From a bacterium (GTDB taxonomy: Bacteria; Patescibacteriota; Minisyncoccia; Minisyncoccales; GWA2-38-27), in assembly GCA_029553225.1 (NCBI GenBank), contig JAKPCP010000060.1, positions 1-59,696 on the forward strand: a DNA stretch of 59,696 bases. Direction: 5' to 3'. Shown one piece after another: positions 59,088 to 59,696 of this stretch. Each line of letters opens with the position of its first letter. The stretch's first letter is position 1. The position numbers were made by a program, and so were the translations under genes. Below the pieces are notes generated by a model. That model had not been told where the DNA came from and made no database searches. It worked only from the letters and a program-made list of their open reading frames with translations.

Positions 59088-59696
59088 TTAAATAAATTCA
59101 AAACTAGAGAGTATTTTATTACAAATTTCAGTAACTTTTTCAACGCTTATTTCATTTTCAGTATCATAATCAGTATCAGCCAAAACAAAAACTTCAAATA
59201 TCTTATTATCTTTTATAAAAACAATACGATAGTGTTTAGAAATTCCTATTCCTTCTTCAACCGTTCTTATTGCTGGAATTCCTCCTATTTCAAAATTTGG
59301 TCTATCTAGATTATATTCTTCAGGTATAAAAGAATTCTTTTTAAGCCAATCTATTACAGATGGAGTAATAACATCTGTTTCTCCTGGAAGCGAAAAAAGA
59401 GTCCAATCTTGATAATGACGGATTATAATATACCATTGATTATTTTTAGTAAAAGAGATATCGTCATCATCTGAACTGGCTACCCAACCGCTTGGTTTTG
59501 CTCTATTATAAAAATCTTGAGGTACTTTTAAGCGATAATTATGTTTTGTATTTGTATAAGTTTTCCAATTATTTATATTTGCATAATTCCTCCAATCAGC
59601 ATCTTCTGTGACACTTGAAGAAGTGGGCAATCTGAAATCATAATCTTCTTCAAATCTTTGGCTATCTTCATTCCATTCAAAAACTCGTCTTGCAAC
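59088..59696 (-). CDS. Hypothetical protein, PsbP-like pattern, 5' end outside window
   Basis: The frame stays open to the right edge, giving 202 visible residues, so the true start is beyond the window; an internal TTG at 59630 is not a start. The sequence has 'NNWKTYTNTKHNYRLKVPQDF' split as 'WKTY' and 'YRLKVPQDF', followed by 'GWVASSDDDDISF' and 'IGGIPAIRTVEEGIG', a pattern common in Patescibacterial proteins of the type W-x-x-Y-x-N-x-x-x-(Y/F)-x-(F/L)-x-(Y/V)-P. In relatives an exported domain follows a membrane anchor. Function unknown. Confidence 0.65.
   Translation of the reverse strand, partial: VARRVFEWNEDSQRFEEDYDFRLPTSSSVTEDADWRNYANINNWKTYTNTKHNYRLKVPQDFYNRAKPSGWVASSDDDDISFTKNNQWYIIIRHYQDWTLFSLPGETDVITPSVIDWLKKNSFIPEEYNLDRPNFEIGGIPAIRTVEEGIGISKHYRIVFIKDNKIFEVFVLADTDYDTENEISVEKVTEICNKILSSFEFI

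Noticed and set aside
59088..59630. TTG at 59630 as the start of the last gene
   Set aside because: The frame stays open and protein-like to the window edge, so the true start is outside.
1..59696. UGA recoding (as in Gracilibacteria/Absconditabacteria)
   Set aside because: Several genes end in TGA with a correctly placed downstream start (ftsL/ftsI, tpiA/alaS, galT/tpiA, glyA/folD), and no gene needs in-frame TGA to be full length.
1..59696. CRISPR arrays, insertion sequences, prophage, rRNA, tmRNA or RNase P RNA
   Set aside because: I found no spaced repeat array, transposase, integrase, phage structural gene or recognisable large RNA.

Overview
The window is very AT-rich and reads like the genome of an ultra-small, host-dependent bacterium of the Candidate Phyla Radiation (Patescibacteria, most likely the Parcubacteria side). 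The evidence is the combination of strongly shortened housekeeping proteins (AlaRS about 562 aa, UvrB about 606 aa, UvrC about 387 aa, UvrA about 842 aa, DnaX about 372 aa), housekeeping genes that mostly lack Shine-Dalgarno sequences, tRNA genes without an encoded CCA, tightly packed or overlapping genes, and a membrane-anchored Clp-like ATPase. TGA is used as a normal stop (for example ftsL, tpiA, galT), so this is not a UGA-recoding Gracilibacteria/Absconditabacteria lineage. The lineage is an inference; no 16S or universal marker set was available.

Layout. Positions 1-5390 are a defence island on the minus strand: a type III restriction-modification system whose mod and res genes are separated by a HEPN-domain protein, followed by a partial nuclease-like gene. 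Next (5390-6975) comes accessory DNA: a radC remnant with its catalytic middle deleted, GC-rich hairpins, and a putative metallopeptidase gene bracketed by two identical 51-bp repeats, the second touching tRNA-Gln. Positions 7060-11100 hold dnaX, a GtrA protein, cysS and a small SD-driven operon of unknown function. Positions 11252-13655 carry a complete AmmeMemoRadiSam set. Then come a compact uvrB-uvrA-uvrC repair cluster (13706-19249), a sugar cluster of phosphoglucose/phosphomannose isomerase plus three GH130 domains in two genes (19356-23438), an ATP-cone/nuclease fusion, dnaB-recR, rplU, rmuC and two transporters (23477-29990).

From tRNA-Glu onward the minus strand carries the division/cell-wall (dcw) cluster mraZ-rsmH-ftsL-ftsI-Mur-like (30117-34097), with probable MraZ/DnaA-type sites at its promoter, and the Clp-like ATPase with a small membrane partner. 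A long minus-strand series follows: lepB-hisS-HIT-secY-adk-map-GT2-galT-tpiA-alaS (47322 down to 38110), covering protein export, translation and sugar metabolism. The plus strand then has pth-dprA-topA and tRNA-Leu (47420-51026). The last part holds a redox-dead-looking thioredoxin-fold protein, several tiny genes, PAP2 phosphatase, folD-glyA-tsaC-nucleotidyltransferase, leuS and a cut-off exported-type protein.

A recurring theme is a second class of genes: very small proteins, mostly single or two-gene units, each with a near-consensus sigma-70 promoter (TTGACA, 16-17 bp, TATAAT-like), a strong Shine-Dalgarno sequence and, for most, a perfect-hairpin terminator. They contrast sharply with the SD-less housekeeping genes. 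These units, the mod-HEPN-res locus and the repeat-bracketed metallopeptidase are the best places to look for something undescribed.
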